A stretch of DNA of 64,000 nt from Jacaranda mimosifolia. Lineage: Eukaryota; Streptophyta; Magnoliopsida; Lamiales; Bignoniaceae. The notes beneath the pieces are model-generated. The model ran no database searches, was not told the DNA's origin, and saw nothing but the letters and a program-made list of their open reading frames with translations. The DNA lies in NCBI GenBank assembly GCA_018894105.1, contig CM032117.1, positions 36,002,501 through 36,066,500 on the forward strand. The letters run 5' to 3'. The position numbers and the translations under genes were made by a program. Shown here in pieces: positions 22,364 to 34,909 of this stretch. Numbering within the stretch: position 1 is the first letter of the stretch; every line of letters starts with the position of its first letter.

Positions 22364-24044
22364 TGCTAGAATGGTGCTCGACAAGCCTATTAGATTGGCC
22401 TTGTGAAAGCTATTTCCTTGTAAAACAATCTTGATTGAATGATATTCTTTATATGGCTACCTTTATCTTATAGTTTGTATCTCTTTACTTGCATTTAGAT
22501 GAAGCCCTTGGATCACACATGACCATGGGACTTGGTCAGTTCACTGGGTGGTGATCATGAAATAAGTCTTATATGGTCGTGATCTTAAACCTTTCAAGTC
22601 ATAAGATCTTATGAGACAGGGCAACTAAGACCTGGATAGACTTGCACTAACGATGCATAAATCCAAGAGTTGGATATTGCTCCGTTCCATAAGCAACCGT
22701 ATGAGATACGGGTGCATGTTAGTGGGTGTGTGTTAGAGAACAAGGCATTGAAGACCCTCAAGAGAATCCACTAGATAGCCATAGTGGCAAGTCGGTAGTG
22801 GTTAATTCTTTTGCTTACGCTAGTGCATATTATTAGTCTTCTGACCTGAGGATCCATGGTAACCTTATGTTCGATCCTCATGCTTTGACTCTTCCTTGAC
22901 CACTTAGCGGGTCTTTCGGGTTGAGCTTGGGTATGAGCTACTTGGCATGGAGGTTAGTGAGATCTAAGATGGAATATGACTCCTCATTTTTGTGAAGGGC
23001 GACTGCATCTCCTATATATTCTAGAATAATCGATTCCAAGAAATTCTTATGCAAGGTGGTGTGACAATTTGGAAAAGGAATTTTCCAAAGATGATGTCAC
23101 ACAAAGAAATCAAACATTGGGAATAAAGACATAGTATCGAGGCTATTAGGGAGCCGACAAATATCTTGCCCTAGGCCTCTTTTGGGAGATAGGAGACGGA
23201 AGGACTGTATTTGCATGGTGCGCATAGAGCTATGATGGTTCTCCATAATATTCATTTTGGCCAATTAGTTGGGCTTCATGGGCTTGAGGTTAGACATCAA
23301 CCATGGAGATTGGGTACTCTTCGATTAATGAGATTAATTAAATTTAGTTGATTAGTTTAAAAGGAGTTTTAAACTAAAATGAATATAAGATATTTAAAAG
23401 TCACAAAGAGTTGTGAGCCCATGTCCAATGAATGGTATAACCTTTTGGGTCACACACGAAAACCAATTAGCTTCCAAAATTGGTAGAGCAATTTTCTAAA
23501 TGTTAGAAAAACTCACCCTTTGGTGACCAATTTTCAAGGATCCAATTTAACGGCCAATTTTGGTTTGATTAATTTAAGCATTAAATTAATCAACTAATTT
23601 AAAGAGTTAAATTAGACCAATATTTAAGGAGTTAAATATTTGGTCCCATGTTGACCATCAATTGGTCAAGTTGACTTAGAAAGTTGAGTTGACTAGTTTA
23701 AGCTTAAGAGTTAAGCTTGTTTGATTTAAGAGTTAAATCAAAAGTTAATTAATTAAATTAAAGTGTTTAATTTAATTAGTGGAAAGAATACTTTTGGGAG
23801 GGAAAATTTAAATGAAGTGTTCATTTAAAATTGCATCTTAATTAATTTGGAATTAGATTCCAAATGTAATTGAAATGCACATGAAATTCAAGTAAGACTT
23901 GAATTTGAATTTGCTAACTTAGCATGCCACATGGGTGGTCACCTAGCATCACATCTTTCACCCTCTATATATAGATATAGAGGATGAGAAAATTTGATCA
24001 TCACATTGCTGAACATGTGAAGATTAGATTCTTTGCATTCCCTT

Positions 24045-24090
<46 letters not shown>

Positions 24091-24622
24091 CATTGCATCA
24101 TGTGTTGAGCTTTGCATTCCTTCTTCTTCACAACCTGAAAATTGGCCTCCTCTACCTTATTTTCTCCTCTCTAACTCCAGCTTCTAGTGAGGGGAAATTG
24201 AAAGATTGATTGGGGTATGGATCATATCAATAGAGGCAAGGCATTTGACTTGCTAAATTTGGAGATCCACCTACATTAGCTCTAGATTGGAAAATTTTTA
24301 TGGAGCGATCCAGAAGGATGTTTGCTCCAATTTTTTCATAGTATCTTCCTCAATGTGTGGTGGTGTTCCAGATTTAATTTGGTGATTTTTGGAGCATTTT
24401 AATCAGGGCAAAGGTTGCTGCATTTTCGCTGTGCTGATTCCAGATAGTTTCTGGATCTGAGAGAGATACTTGATTTTCTCCTTGATTTTGAGCAACAAGA
24501 GGTAATTCTTCTTCCTAATTCAGATCTATAACATGTCTAGATCCCTGGTTGCTTTAGTAGCTTAGTTATTTTCAAGCTTTTGAAGTTTTGATTTATGGAT
24601 CCTAATGCTACTCTTGCTTTTA
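22364..24622 (+). mobile_element. LTR C2, 5' LTR of element Y
   Basis: Starts TGCTAGAATGGTGC and ends CTTGCTTTTA (2259 bp). Followed by primer-binding-like TGGTATTGGAACC at 24625-24637. TATA palindrome at 23962-23983 and a (CT)n run at 24050-24087 just downstream. The hairpin array lies at 23595-23741. Confidence 0.85.
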
Positions 24623-26577
24623 AGTGGTATTGGAACCTTTTTCATGCTATGTTTTAGATTATTGTATGGTTGATTCATGTGATGAATTGATCAATATCAC
24701 CAAATACTTGATCCGAGTAATGGATTGGAGTGTTTGGTTGATGATGCTTGTAGCTCTATTGATTAGTGAATTGAAAGTTTGCTTTTATGCGATTTAAGTG
24801 TTGATTCATGTTTTAGTATGTTTCAATTCATAGTTATTAATTTTGATTGTTGATTTGGCATTAATCGATGTTATATGATGATATATCATGTTGATATTTG
24901 ATCAAAAGTGTTTTGGTCATTTTTTGATCCAATGAGATTGGAGTTTGATTGGAGGTTTTTGGAGAATTTGATTCTCACTTAAACTTGAATTTTTGAAGCA
25001 TGATTGAGCACTTTAATTTTCAGTTTTAAAAGGAGTTTTATATCTGAAAATTGGTCCATATTGTGTGATTTAATGTCTAGAAAGTGTTCTATAATTCTTG
25101 GTTCACAAAAGTTGAGCTAAAAATAGGCTTGACTAGCCTTTGACCCTAAAATAGGGGCTGCCTGCAGCAACGGTACATGCTGGCTGGGCAATTGATAAGA
25201 GCTACTGCCTAGCAGTGCTCCAAGCTTGGCCAGTAGTGCCCAGTTTAGGATTGGGCAGGTTTTGTGCTTCTTTTTGGTTCCTTGAGTGGCTAGAAATGGC
25301 ATTAAATCGTGTGTTATTGATGCATAAGTGTTGTGGAAGCCCTCAAAATTATGTTCGACTTTTTTGATTGCTTTTAAAAATCTAGTTAAAGTTAACCTCT
25401 AATCTATGACATAAATGTTATGCATGTTCAATTATTTGTTTATAAGATAAGCATTTAATTGTTAGAATTAATTGTTAATTCTAGATTTATTTATTGTTCA
25501 TTTAATTGTTGAATGGATGATGAATGAATGGGGATGATCATGAGCCTTTAATATTGATTATATTTATTTCAAGTTGTTGAAAAAGGTTGTATTAAATTGA
25601 GGCTTGCAAGGCTCTTTATTTCTACCTTGTAAATGTTATGAGATTAGAATAACTGGGAGTAAGGATTTCTTTCCCACGTAAATGTTATATGGAGCAAATG
25701 AGAACATTGGAGGCATGGAGACTTTTGAAGACCCATGAATGTATGGGATAAACTTATGTAATAGCTAGATTTAATTAACCTACCTAAAATCAACTAGGTC
25801 GTGCACCTATGGTTCTAAGTGCACCACTTGGTTAGGCTTATGGTTATCCCACCCTAGGAGCATGCTTGGCGCATTTACTTATTTATGCTTTTCATATTTT
25901 GTTGATGTATGAGATGCGTGGTTGGGATACAGAAAACCTAAATAAGAAGATAAAATGATGAGATCTTTGCAAGCCAAAAAAACCCTCCACTTAGAATGTC
26001 TAAGTGCTTTTAAATATTAAGTCAAAATGGATACAAATTAAAAGAGTTTTAATTAATCCATGCCTTTTACCAATAGTATATGCCATGTCTCGTGAGTCGT
26101 GGGTCACACTTATGATGGAAAGCTGTGAGCATATACTTAGCATAAGATGCACTTTTGATTTGAAAACCTCCATGCATTGGCACACGAGTCGTGGGATGAC
26201 GTGGAGCCATCTCGAATCAAAGTTTGATGGGTAGGTCCGACTTAACACCTAGTAGTGTGGATGTCTCACGAGTCGTGGGTCCACATGAAAAATGAGACAA
26301 AATATATCAAGAGTTGTATGAGATGCAATTAGCAAAAGTTACTTACCTTTCGATTGTTCATGGATGTCTCACAAGTCGTGGGTTCACTTGCAAGTCCTTC
26401 GGATCTTAATTCTCACTAGGAAATAGGATTTCCCGAATTCTTCTAAGGGGGTGAAGAATTTGATAAAATAGTGGGAGGAAAACATGCTTGAATGACCATA
26501 AACATGTTTTTAATATCAAATTAAATCACATGCTTATTCACTTTTTCACCATTGATGATTTGTGAAATCTCAAGAAT
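24623..26577 (+). mobile_element. element Y: long untranslated leader
   Basis: About 1.95 kb between the primer-binding site and the gag start, with no coding domain. It aligns with the leader of element X (32944-34910) and of element E (complement of 61267-62950). It includes a GC-richer patch at 25132-25275 and four copies of a CACGAGTCGTGGG-type motif at 26091-26103, 26183-26195, 26267-26279 and 26370-26382. Confidence 0.8.
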
Positions 26578-29500
26578 GATTTAATGTTCTACTCAACGTT
26601 ATTTTGGAAACTAATAAACCAACCGGGCCAAATTTCCACAATTGACTGAACGTCAAAAATTATTTTAGATTCTTAGTAGCAGATACATGTCCTATATCAA
26701 GGTGCTCCTAATTCCATGGGGATTAATGTAGATCAAGAGACACGTGAAAAGTTCACGAATTGGGTTTAGGATCGTCCTATCGCAAAGTCTCATGATGGCA
26801 TCTACAAACTTTAAAAATCTCAAAGACACATGAATAGTACCTAAGATATGAGAAGTTCATATTGTGAAAAGAGATTTTCAAGCTAGGTTGGATGAGAAGT
26901 CAAGTGTCATCGACTACGGTCTAAAGATGATTATGGTTGGAGAAGCTTTTTCTACTTGGATGTAGTGATGGACAATGATCTCTATAAGGATTCGATCAAC
27001 ACATCCTCGCTAAGTTTTATTGAAGTGTTGATCCAGAAGGAGACTACCATGACAAGGGAAAACCTTCGACATTTGTTCCTTCCTCCAAGTCTATAGGCCC
27101 TAGGGGTGCCAGAAGGGGAGGTAAAAGGAAGAAAAGTTCTTCCTCCAAGGACAAATAACTATTAAAGGCGTTCGGTAGAGTCAAGAAGATTATAGAGGAA
27201 ATAGTTGATATTATTTTGTTTCTACTTTGGCTAGATAAGCTATTGGAGGCCATTATGCAAGGAATACCTTGCAACCTTTTGGAAGGGCATGTACTTTATT
27301 GAAGTGCATTTAAGGATAAATTCTTCCTCATGGATATGTGATATCGCATGTGGTTCCTATCTTTGTAAGTTGTTACAAAGAATAAGAAAGAAGAATAAAA
27401 CTTAGTGATGTGGATATGATCCACTGCCTTGGCTAAGAAGCAAGAGTTATGACCAAAGCCAAAGGCGAACAATAAGTTGGACTTAGGGAACTCTATAATT
27501 GTATTAAAACCTTGCTATTATGTGCCATATATTGTTGAGAACATTATTTCAAATTCCTGTTTTAGATAGTGAAGGATTTGATCCTTCTATATCAAATGGG
27601 AGATTGAAGGCATTAGAGAATATGTTCTTTAATTGCTTATGGTACACTTAACAAAGGATTATACATATTGGATTCTCAACCATCACTAATGCACTTTCAA
27701 CAAAGTAAGAGAAAGTTAGATATCCAAGAAGATGCCATGTTATGACATGCAAGACTTGGACATATCTCTAAAAATAGGATGAACAAGTTAGAAACTCTCA
27801 AAGCACTAAATGTTAGTGGCACTGAGGATCTTCTTACTTGTGAGTCTTGTTTAAAGGAAAAATGACCAAGGCTCCTTTTGGAGGACAAATGGAGCATTCC
27901 ACAAGTCTTTTGGATTTGATCCATACGGATGTTTGTCGACCACTAAGAGTTAGTGGGAGATGAGGCTATTCCTACTTCATCATATTCGCCGATGATTTTA
28001 GTCAGTTCGGACATATGTATCTTATGAAGTACAAGTTCGAAGCCTTTGAAAAGTTCAAAGTGTATAAGAATGATGTGGAAAAGTAATTAAGGCTTAGTAT
28101 TAAAGCTCTTCGATTGGATTGATGAGGACAATACTTGAGCACCAAATTCTTGTATTACCTAAGGGAGAATGAGATTCTCTTACAATGGACTCCAACCGAC
28201 ACACCCTAATATAATGGAGTAGCCGAGAGGAGAAACTATACCTTGTTAAACATAGTGCGTTCCATGATGAGCATCTTCAATGTGCCAATATCCTTTAGGG
28301 GATATACCTTAAAGATGATGGTGAAGTTACTAAGTGTAGTACCTTCAAAATCGGAACCCAAAACACCGTATGAGATATGGCATGACAAAGCATCCTCTTA
28401 CCAATATATCTTGGTTTGGGGATCTCTTGCCTACGTGAGATGGACAGTGGGAGATAAATTGGATAGTAGATCCACCTTGTGTAAGTTTGTGGGATACCCA
28501 AGAGAGTCTATGTGTTATTACTTCTATGATCCCTCAAAATAAAAAGGTGTTTGTTTCGATGAACGCCACCTTTTTAGAAAAGGAATTTGTATAAGATAGA
28601 AAAAGGCTTTGTTGTTGCACTTGGTGAAGTTCAAGATGATCATCAAATCCCACAAGCGGTAGAAACAAATATATATCAAAGAACCTTGCACCTAACGTCT
28701 GAGAAGGTCGGACCGAATCAAGAAGCAACCCAAAAAGTTCAGATTCCTTTATGAAATGGGCCAATTGGATAGTGATCCAATAGGAAGTTATTTCGGACAT
28801 AGATTTGGGACGTTCATTTGAAGACATGAGATCTGAAATGGACTCCATGTACATAAACAAAGTATGGACTTTGGTAGATCACCAAATGGAATAGTTCCCG
28901 TTGGTTGCAAGTGGATCTATAAATGAAAGCTGGGGGTAGATAGAGAAGTAGTGACTTTTAAGGCGCGACTAGTGGTGAAAGGTTACACTCAAACACTTGG
29001 TATCGATTTCTAGGAAACCTTCTCATTGGTCGCTATGCCTAAGTCCATTCGGATTCTACTTGTCATAGCCATATATTATGACTATGAGATATGACAAATG
29101 GATGTGAAAACCGCATTCCTCAATGGAGACATTGAAGAAGAAATTTATATGGAGCAACCACAAGGTTTTACATCCAAGGGGAGTGAGAAAAAGGTTTGCA
29201 AACTCCAGAGGTCCATTTATGGACTCAAACAAACGTCCTAAAGTTGGAACATACGTTTTGACAAAATGGTCAAATCATGTGGCTTTGTAAAAAATATGTA
29301 TGAACCATGTGTGTATAAGAAGGCTAGTGGGAGTAGTGTACAGTTTATTGCGCTTTATGTCGATGACATCCTTCTAATTGGGAATGAGGTTGGAATGTTA
29401 GAGTGTACTAAAACATGGTTATCTACATAATTTTTCATAAAGGATTTGGGGAAAAACATCCTACGTGTTTGGAATATGTATCTATAGAGATAGATCAGAG

Positions 29501-30340
29501 AGGATGTTGGGGCTTTCCCAAACCCCGTGCATTGATAAAATACTAAAGAGGTTTAGTATTGAAGAATCCGAGAAGGGATTTCTTTCCATGGGACATGGCA
29601 TTCATCTCTCCAAGTCTATAGACCCTAAGACGGAGAATGAGAGACAAAGGATGTCCCACATACCTTATGCCTTGCTATTGGTAGCATAATGTATACAGTT
29701 CAATGTACAAGACCGGATGTGGCACACTCGCTAAGTGTTACGAGTAGGTTCCAATCCAATGTCGGGGAGAGTTATTGGATAGCCATTAAAGTAATCCTTA
29801 AATATTTGAGAAGGACTAAGGATTTATTTGAAAAATATGCCAATGCAGAATTAAAACTCGAAGGGTTTTCAGATTCAAGTTTTCAATTCGATGTGGATGA
29901 CCTAAAATCCATTTATGGATTTATATTTTACCTTAATGGGGGCATGGTGAGTTGGAAGAGTTCCAACAAGAAACCACAGCCGAAGACCACCACTGAGGTG
30001 AAATAATTTGTGGTTTTGGAAATCTCAAAAGAATGTGCTTGGATAAAAACTTTATCTAAGAGTTGGATGTAGTGCCTAGCATGCATGAGCCCACAGTTGT
30101 CTTCGGAAGACAATTTTGGACTTGAGCCAAGATCTTATCAGTAATCCAAACACAGTAAATGCGTTATCATTTGATATATGATATCAAATTGATAGAGGCG
30201 ACAACTGTGAACAAAGTTGCCTCATTAGAGAATTTAGCAGATCCACTGACAAAACCCCTAATGCAAAAGGTCATTAAAGAACATCTTGAGAAGATGGGTC
30301 TCAAAGCCATGGGGTATTGGCTTTAGGGCAAGTGGGAGAT
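26578..30340 (+). pseudogene. element Y: gag-pol remnant
   Basis: Gag remnant begins near 26578 (decayed form of ILETNKLAGPNFHDW), zinc-knuckle region near 27215-27260, protease near 27300-27360 (INSSSWICDIACGSYL-like), integrase about 27780-28540 including CESC and PISFRGYTLKMMVK, RT about 28860-29460 with YVDD-type sequence at 29359-29370, RNase H 29690-30250. Many stops and shifts; none of the domains is open throughout. A polypurine tract GGGCAAGTGGGAGAT (30326-30340) precedes LTR C3. Non-functional. Confidence 0.88.
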
Positions 30341-32943
30341 TATTGGAATAGTGCCCGGCAAGCCTATTAGATTGGCTTTGTAAAAGCTATTTCCATGTAA
30401 AACAATCTTGATTGAATGATATTCTTTATATGACCACCTTCATCTTATGTTTTATATCTCTTCACTTGCATTTGGATGAAGCCCTTATATAATACATGCC
30501 TGCGGGACTTGGTCAGTTCACTGGGTGGTGATCATGGAATAAGTCTTATATGGTCGTGATCTTAAACCTTCAAAGTCATAGGATCTTATGAGACAAGGTA
30601 TCTAAGATCTGGATAGACTTGCATTAATGATGCATAAATCCAAAAGTTGGATATTGCTCCATTCTATGAGCAATCGTGTGAGATACGGGTGCATGTTTGT
30701 GGGTGCTTGTTAGAGAACAAGGTACTGAAGACCCTCTGGAGAATTTACTAGGTAGCCGTCGTGGTAAGTTGATAGTGGTTAATTCTCCCGCTTACGCTTG
30801 TTTATATTATTAGTCCTTTGACCTGAGGATCCAAGGTATCCTTATGTTCGGTCCTCATGCTTTGACTCTTTCCTGACCACTTAGCGGGTCTTTCGGGTTG
30901 AGCTTGGGTATGAGCTACTTGGCATGGAGGTTTGTGAGATCTAAGATGGAATATGACTCCTCGTTTTTGTGAAGGGCGAGTGCATCTCCTATGTATTCTA
31001 GAATGATCGATTCCAAGAAATTCTTATGCAAGGTGGTGTGACAATTTGGAAAAGGCATTTTCCAAAGATGATGTCCCACAAAGGAATCAAACATTGGGAA
31101 TAGAGACATAGTTTCGAGGCTATTAGGGAGCCAACAAATATCTTACCCTAGGCCTGTTTTGGGAGATAGGAGACGGAATGACTGTATTTGCATGGTATGT
31201 GTAGAGCTATGATGGTTTTCCAGAATATTCATTTCGGCCAATTAGTTAGGCTCTATGGGCTTGAGGTTGGACATTGACCATGGAGATTGGTTACTCTTCG
31301 ATTAATGAGATTATTTGAGTTGAGTCGATTAGTTTAAAATGAGTTTTAAACTAAAATAAATATAAGATATTCAAAAGTCACAAAGAGTTGTGAGCCCATG
31401 TTCAATGTATGGTAGAACCTATTGGGTCACACACAAAAACTAATTAGCTTCCAAAATTGGTAGAGCAATTTTCTAAATGTTAGAAAAACTCACCCTTTTT
31501 GTGACTGATTTTCAAGGATCCAATTTAACAATCAATTTTGATTTGATTAATTTAAGAATTGAATTAATCAACTAATTTAAAGAGTTAAATTAGACCAATA
31601 ATTAAGGAGCTAATTATTTGGTATCGTGTTGACGATCAATTGGTCAATTGACTTAAAGAGTTGAGTTGACTAGTTTAAGCTTAAGAATGAAGCTTATTTG
31701 ATTTAAGAGTTAAATAAAAGATTAATTAATTAAATTAATGTGTTTAATTTAATTAATGGAAAGAATACTTTTCGGAGAGAAAATTTAAATGAAGTGTTTA
31801 TTTAAATTAGCATCTTAATTAATTTGAAATTAGATTCCAAATGTAATTGAAATGCACATGAAATTATAGTAAGACTTGAATTTGAATTTGCCAACTTGGC
31901 ATGCCACAATGGTGGTCACCTTGAGGAAGGTGTGATGCCAACTAGCATCACAACTTCCACCCTCTATATATAGATATAGAGGGCGAGTGAATTTGATCAT
32001 CACATTGCTGAAAGTGTGAAGATTAGATTCTTTGCATTCCCTCCAAAACTCTCTCTCTCCATGCATTGCATCATGTGTTGAGCTTTGCATTCCTTCCTTT
32101 TCCCAACCTAAAAATTGGCCTCCTCTACCTTATTTTCTCCTCTCTAACTCCAGCTTCTGGTGAGGGGAAATTGGAAGATTGATTGTGGTGTGGATCATAT
32201 CAATAGAGGCAAGGCATTTGACTTGCTAAATTTTGGAGATCCACCTGTAGTAGCTCCAGATTGGAAATTTTTATGGAGCGATCCAAAAGGATTGTTGTTC
32301 CAATTTTTTCATAGTAGCTTTCTCAATGTTTGGAGGTGTTCCAGATTTAATTTGGTGATTTTTGGAGCAGTTTAATTGGGGCAAAGGTTGCCGCCTTACT
32401 GCTGTGTTGATTCCAGATAGTTTCTGGATTTGAGAGAAATACTTGATTTTCTCCTTGTTTTTGAGCTACAATTGTGTGGATCATTTTGATGGAGGAAAAA
32501 TAATTGTGAGGAGTGATTGGAAATTCAATTGGTGTGTGGATCATTTCGATAGAGGCAAAATAAATGGTTTGCTAAGCCTTTGGAGATCCGACTGTGGGAA
32601 TAATCACTTGGCGATTTTTTTTGAGGAGATCCAGAAGGCATTTTGCTCTAAAATTTGGATAGTAGATCCATAAAAGAGTTGAGGAGCTATTGGATTTATT
32701 TTGGAATTTTTGAAGAATATTGACTTATGTAAAAGTTGCATTGATTCTGCTGCGCTACTGCTTGGCAGATTCAGGGTTGAAGAAGGGTTCTTCACTTTCT
32801 CCTTGGAATTTAGCTTATCAAAGTAATCCTTTATCTAAATCCATTTCACTAGCATGTTTATATCCTTGATTTGCTTGATTAGTCTAGTTAATTCTAGCTT
32901 TTGAAGCTTTGATTATTGGATCCTAGCGTTACTCTTGCCTTCG
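30341..32943 (+). mobile_element. LTR C3, shared by elements Y and X; chimeric, 2.6 kb
   Basis: Starts TATTGGAATAGTGCCC (TG start mutated) and ends CTTGCCTTCG next to a good primer-binding site. It is about 350 bp longer than the other LTRs because its U5 region is present twice: 32161-32467 resembles the C2 type, and 32468-32943 resembles C4. TATA palindrome at 31961-31982. Confidence 0.85.
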
Positions 32944-34909
32944 AGTGGTATCAGAGCCTAATTTATGCTGTGATTTGGGCTTTAGATTAATTGATTCATG
33001 TGATGAATTGATCAAAATCACCAAATTCTCAATTTATCTAATGGATGGGAGTGTTTGGATGATATTTGTGCTTGGCTCTTTGATTGATGAATTGAAAGTA
33101 TGCTATTATGTGTTTTAAGTGTTAATTTTTGTAATTAGTATGTTTTAATTCATAGCTTCTAATGTTGAATGCTGATTAGCATTAGTTGATGTTATATGTT
33201 GATATAGCATATGGATGATTGACTAAAAGAGTTTTGGTCATTTTTTGGATCCAATTTGATTAGAGTTTTGTTGGAGATTTTTGGAGAATTTGATTCTCAC
33301 TTGAAGTTGTTTTTGAAGCATGTTTGAGCACTTGAAATTTTGATTTTAAAAGGTGTTTTAGATCTGAAATTTTATCTATAATGTGTGTTTTAATGTTTAG
33401 GAGGTGTCCTAAATTTTTTGGAGCACAAAAGTTGGACCAAAAATGAGTTGACTCGGTCTAAACCCAAAAATAGGGCAAGCTACCACGCCCGGCCAGGCAT
33501 CGGCTGGGTAGCATGCACACTTGTTGCTAGACCGTACGACTGCGCTGGGGCAGTAGCGCCCAGTTTCGGGTTGGATAGGTTTTGGCCAATTTTTTGTGTT
33601 CCTTTAGTGACAAAAAGTGTTTTATTTCACACATAATAGATGCACAAGTGTTGTGTAAGTTCTCAAAATTATGTTCGACTTTTTTGATTGCTTTTAAAAA
33701 CTTGTTAAAGTTAATCTCCTACTTATTGCATAAAAGTTATGCTTGACCAATTATTTGTTTATGAGATAAGCATTTAATTGCTGGAATTGATTGTTAATTC
33801 TTGATTTATTTATTGTTCATTTAAGTATTGAATGGATGATGAATGAATGTGGATGATCATGAGCCTTTAATATTGATTTTATTTGTTTCAAGTTGTTGAA
33901 ATGGGTTGTATTAAATTGGGGCTTGCATGCTTCTTTATTTCTATCTTGTAAATGTTATGAGAGTAGAATCACTAGGAGTGAGGATTTCTTTATCATATAA
34001 ATGTTGCATGGAGCAAAGAAGACCTTTGGAGGCATGGAGACTTTTTGAAGACCTATGAATGTATTAGATACACTCATGTAATAGTTAGATTTAATCAACC
34101 CACTTAAAATCAATTAGGTGGTGCACCTGTGGCTCTAAGTGCAGCACTTGGTTAGGCTCATGGTCATCCCACCCTAGGAGCATGCTAGACACATTTACTT
34201 ATTTATGCTTTCCATATCCTATTGATGTATGAGATGCATGGTTAGGATATAGAAAACTTAAATAAGAAGATAAAATGATGAGATCCTTGCAAGTAAAACT
34301 CTCCACTTGGAATGTTTAAGTACTTTCAAATATTAAGTCAAAATGAAAACATATTAAAAAGAGTTTTAATTAATCTATGCCGTCGACCAATAGTATGTGG
34401 CATGCCGATGCTACCATCTTTTTGTGATATACATTCGGTCATGGGGGTCACACTTAGGTGGAAAGCTATGACCATGTACTTAGGATGAGATGCACCTTTG
34501 ATTTGAGAACGCCCACACATTTTACACTTGGTCACAAGGTATGTTGTGGTGCCCGTCTTGAATCAAAGCTTCATTGGTAGGTTTAACTTAACACCAAGTA
34601 ATGTAGAGGTCGTCCTTATAGGGGATCTACATGAAAATGTGAGGCAAAATATATCAAGAGTTGCATGAGATGCAATTAGCAAAAGTTGCTTATCGTTGGA
34701 TTGTTTGTGGATATACTTACGGTCATGGGGGTCCACTTGTAAGTCTTTAAAGTCTTGATTCTCACTAGGAAATATGATTTCTCAAATTCTTCTTGGGGGT
34801 GAAGGATTTGATAAAATAGTGGGAGAAACACATGCTTTAAAAGACCATGAACATGTTTTCAATATCAAAATTCAATGACATGCTTATTCTTTTTTTTTTC
34901 CTTTGAGGG
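32944..34909 (+). mobile_element. element X: primer-binding site and leader
   Basis: TGGTATCAGAGCC at 32946-32958 is the classic plant copia primer-binding site, complementary to initiator methionine tRNA. The rest is about 1.9 kb of non-coding leader parallel to that of Y, with a GC-richer patch at 33472-33590 whose core does not align with the Y or E patch. Confidence 0.85.

Noticed and set aside
26089..26382. CRISPR-like regular repeats
   Set aside because: Four 13-bp copies about 90 nt apart in a plant retroelement leader; unit and spacer lengths do not fit and no cas genes exist.
33418..33636. 72-codon open frame in the element X leader
   Set aside because: Open only because of the GC-richer patch; the same position in Y and E is not open in this frame.
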